From Bacteroidetes bacterium UBA5543 (GTDB taxonomy: Bacteria > Bacteroidota > Bacteroidia > Chitinophagales > Chitinophagaceae), in NCBI GenBank assembly GCA_002423665.1, contig DINJ01000152.1, positions 6,600 to 13,080 on the forward strand: a stretch of 6,481 bases of DNA, written 5' to 3'. The notes under the pieces are model-generated. The model saw nothing but the letters and a program-made list of their open reading frames with translations, had not been told where the DNA came from and did not search any database. Shown piece after piece: positions 5,590-6,481 of the stretch (the stretch's first letter is position 1; each line of letters opens with the position of its first letter). The position numbers and the translations under genes were made by a program.

Positions 5590-6481
5590 CAGGAAACAGT
5601 TTTAAACTGGGCCTCTACTACGGCTATCGCCACCATATTCACTATCTGGCGCACAGAACTGCCTAACTGCAATACATGCACCGGCTTCTTCAACCCCAGC
5701 AGTATCGGACCTACGGCCTCAGCTCCACCTAATTCCTGCAGCAGGTGGTAAGCTATATTACCCGCAGACAGGTTAGGGAATATCAGCGTATTAGGCGACT
5801 CATCCACAAGGTCAGAGAAAGGATAGTTTTCACGCAGCAGATCTTTATTGAAAGCTACCCCTGCCTGCATCTCTCCATCTATCACCATTTCAGGATGTTG
5901 CTCTCTGATTCGTGCTACTACGTTTCTTACCAGGTTAGCTTCAGGCGATGGTGTTGCACCAAAGTTGGAATAAGATAACATGGCCACCCTTGGCTTAATA
6001 TTAAATTGCTCCACAGCACGCGCCGTTTGCAGGGTAATATCTATCAGTTCTTCTTCGGTTGGATTGAAATTGATAGTTGTATCCGCGAAAAAGAGCGGGC
6101 CTCTTTTTGTCAGCATCATATACATGCCAGCCACGCGTTTTGCTGTTTCATGTGTACCGATTATCTCCAGCGCAGGGCGCAACGTATCGGGGTATTGACG
6201 TGTGAGGCCCGATATCAGCGCATCAGCCTCTCCCTGGTCCACCATCATACAGCCAAAATAAGGTCGTTCACGCATGGCCTTTTTAGCCTCGTACAGGTTG
6301 TAACCCCGGCGTTGGCGTTTTTTGAAAAATAACTCACCATACAACTCACGTTTATCGTTGGTACTATCGCTGCGCGGGTCCAGTATTTCTACATTGCTGA
6401 GTTGTATTTTATTATCAGCTATCAACTTTTTTATTTTCTTCTCTTCACCCAATAGTATAGGTATGGCTATACCTTCATCCT
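5589..6481 (-). CDS. maeB: NADP-dependent malic enzyme, C-terminal phosphotransacetylase-like domain (N-terminus outside window)
   Basis: About 297 residues are visible and the frame is open to the right edge, so the gene starts beyond it. The TTG at 6452 is an internal leucine codon: residues before it read DEGIAIPIL, part of the conserved family stretch before LLGEEKKI. Other phosphotransacetylase-like motifs are YFGCMMVDQGEADALISGL, GPLFFADTTINFNPT, VAMLSYSNFG, VDGEMQAGVAF, NTLIFPNLSAGNIAYHLLQ and GPILLGLKKPVHVLQLGSSV. These features, with the tail NMVAIAVVEAQ, are those of the MaeB hybrid enzyme, in which this domain follows the malic enzyme part and acts mainly in regulation by acetyl-CoA. 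The malic enzyme domain itself is not in view, so a stand-alone phosphate acetyltransferase is not strictly excluded, though the motifs favour MaeB. Its TGA overlaps the ATG of the flavoprotein gene by one base. Confidence 0.85.
   Translation of the reverse strand, partial: DEGIAIPILLGEEKKIKKLIADNKIQLSNVEILDPRSDSTNDKRELYGELFFKKRQRRGYNLYEAKKAMRERPYFGCMMVDQGEADALISGLTRQYPDTLRPALEIIGTHETAKRVAGMYMMLTKRGPLFFADTTINFNPTEEELIDITLQTARAVEQFNIKPRVAMLSYSNFGATPSPEANLVRNVVARIREQHPEMVIDGEMQAGVAFNKDLLRENYPFSDLVDESPNTLIFPNLSAGNIAYHLLQELGGAEAVGPILLGLKKPVHVLQLGSSVRQIVNMVAIAVVEAQFKTVS

Noticed and set aside
6450..6452. TTG as the start codon of a 287-residue protein ending at 5589
   Set aside because: The frame stays open to the window edge and the residues before it (DEGIAIPIL) belong to the conserved phosphotransacetylase-like domain, so this is an internal leucine of a longer gene.

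Overview
The window looks like a chromosomal segment of a member of the Bacteroidota, plausibly the Chitinophagales (order-level placement is a guess). The evidence is a promoter of the Bacteroidota type (TTTG, 20 bases, TAnnTTTG) in front of the tRNA, weak or absent Shine-Dalgarno sequences, moderate-to-low GC with frequent ATA isoleucine codons, two small lipoproteins of kinds common in that phylum, and protein sequences that read as Bacteroidota versions of Era, MaeB and HI0933-type flavoproteins.

Layout. Positions 1-2387, minus strand: era, then a PLP-dependent ACC deaminase/D-cysteine desulfhydrase family gene overlapping era by 17 bases, then a DedA-family membrane protein cut by the left edge. 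Positions 2453-2601, plus strand: a promoter, an initiator tRNA-fMet and its terminator. Positions 2542-2972: a small GIY-YIG nuclease gene lies between two perfect 60-bp direct repeats, each made of the tRNA T arm, 3' acceptor strand and terminator. Positions 3098-4357, plus strand: a lipocalin-like lipoprotein, a terminator, then an NlpC/P60 lipoprotein with its own promoter candidate. Positions 4375-6481, minus strand: the phosphotransacetylase-like C-terminal part of a MaeB-type malic enzyme, running off the right edge, coupled by a TGATG junction to an HI0933/YhiN-family flavoprotein that converges on the NlpC/P60 gene.

Most of the window is ordinary housekeeping and envelope content. 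The part worth attention is the 371-bp unit after tRNA-fMet. The tRNA is intact. The repeat downstream of the nuclease gene is preceded by a degenerate copy of more of the same tRNA (17 of 20 bases), in which the region after the anticodon loop is replaced by a short palindrome, TCCGCCTGAGGCGGA, that abuts the start of the perfect repeat. The nuclease start codon lies three bases after the terminator T-tract. This looks like a minimal, tRNA-associated GIY-YIG cassette that rebuilds the tRNA 3' end and its terminator. Mobility is an inference, not something the sequence proves.
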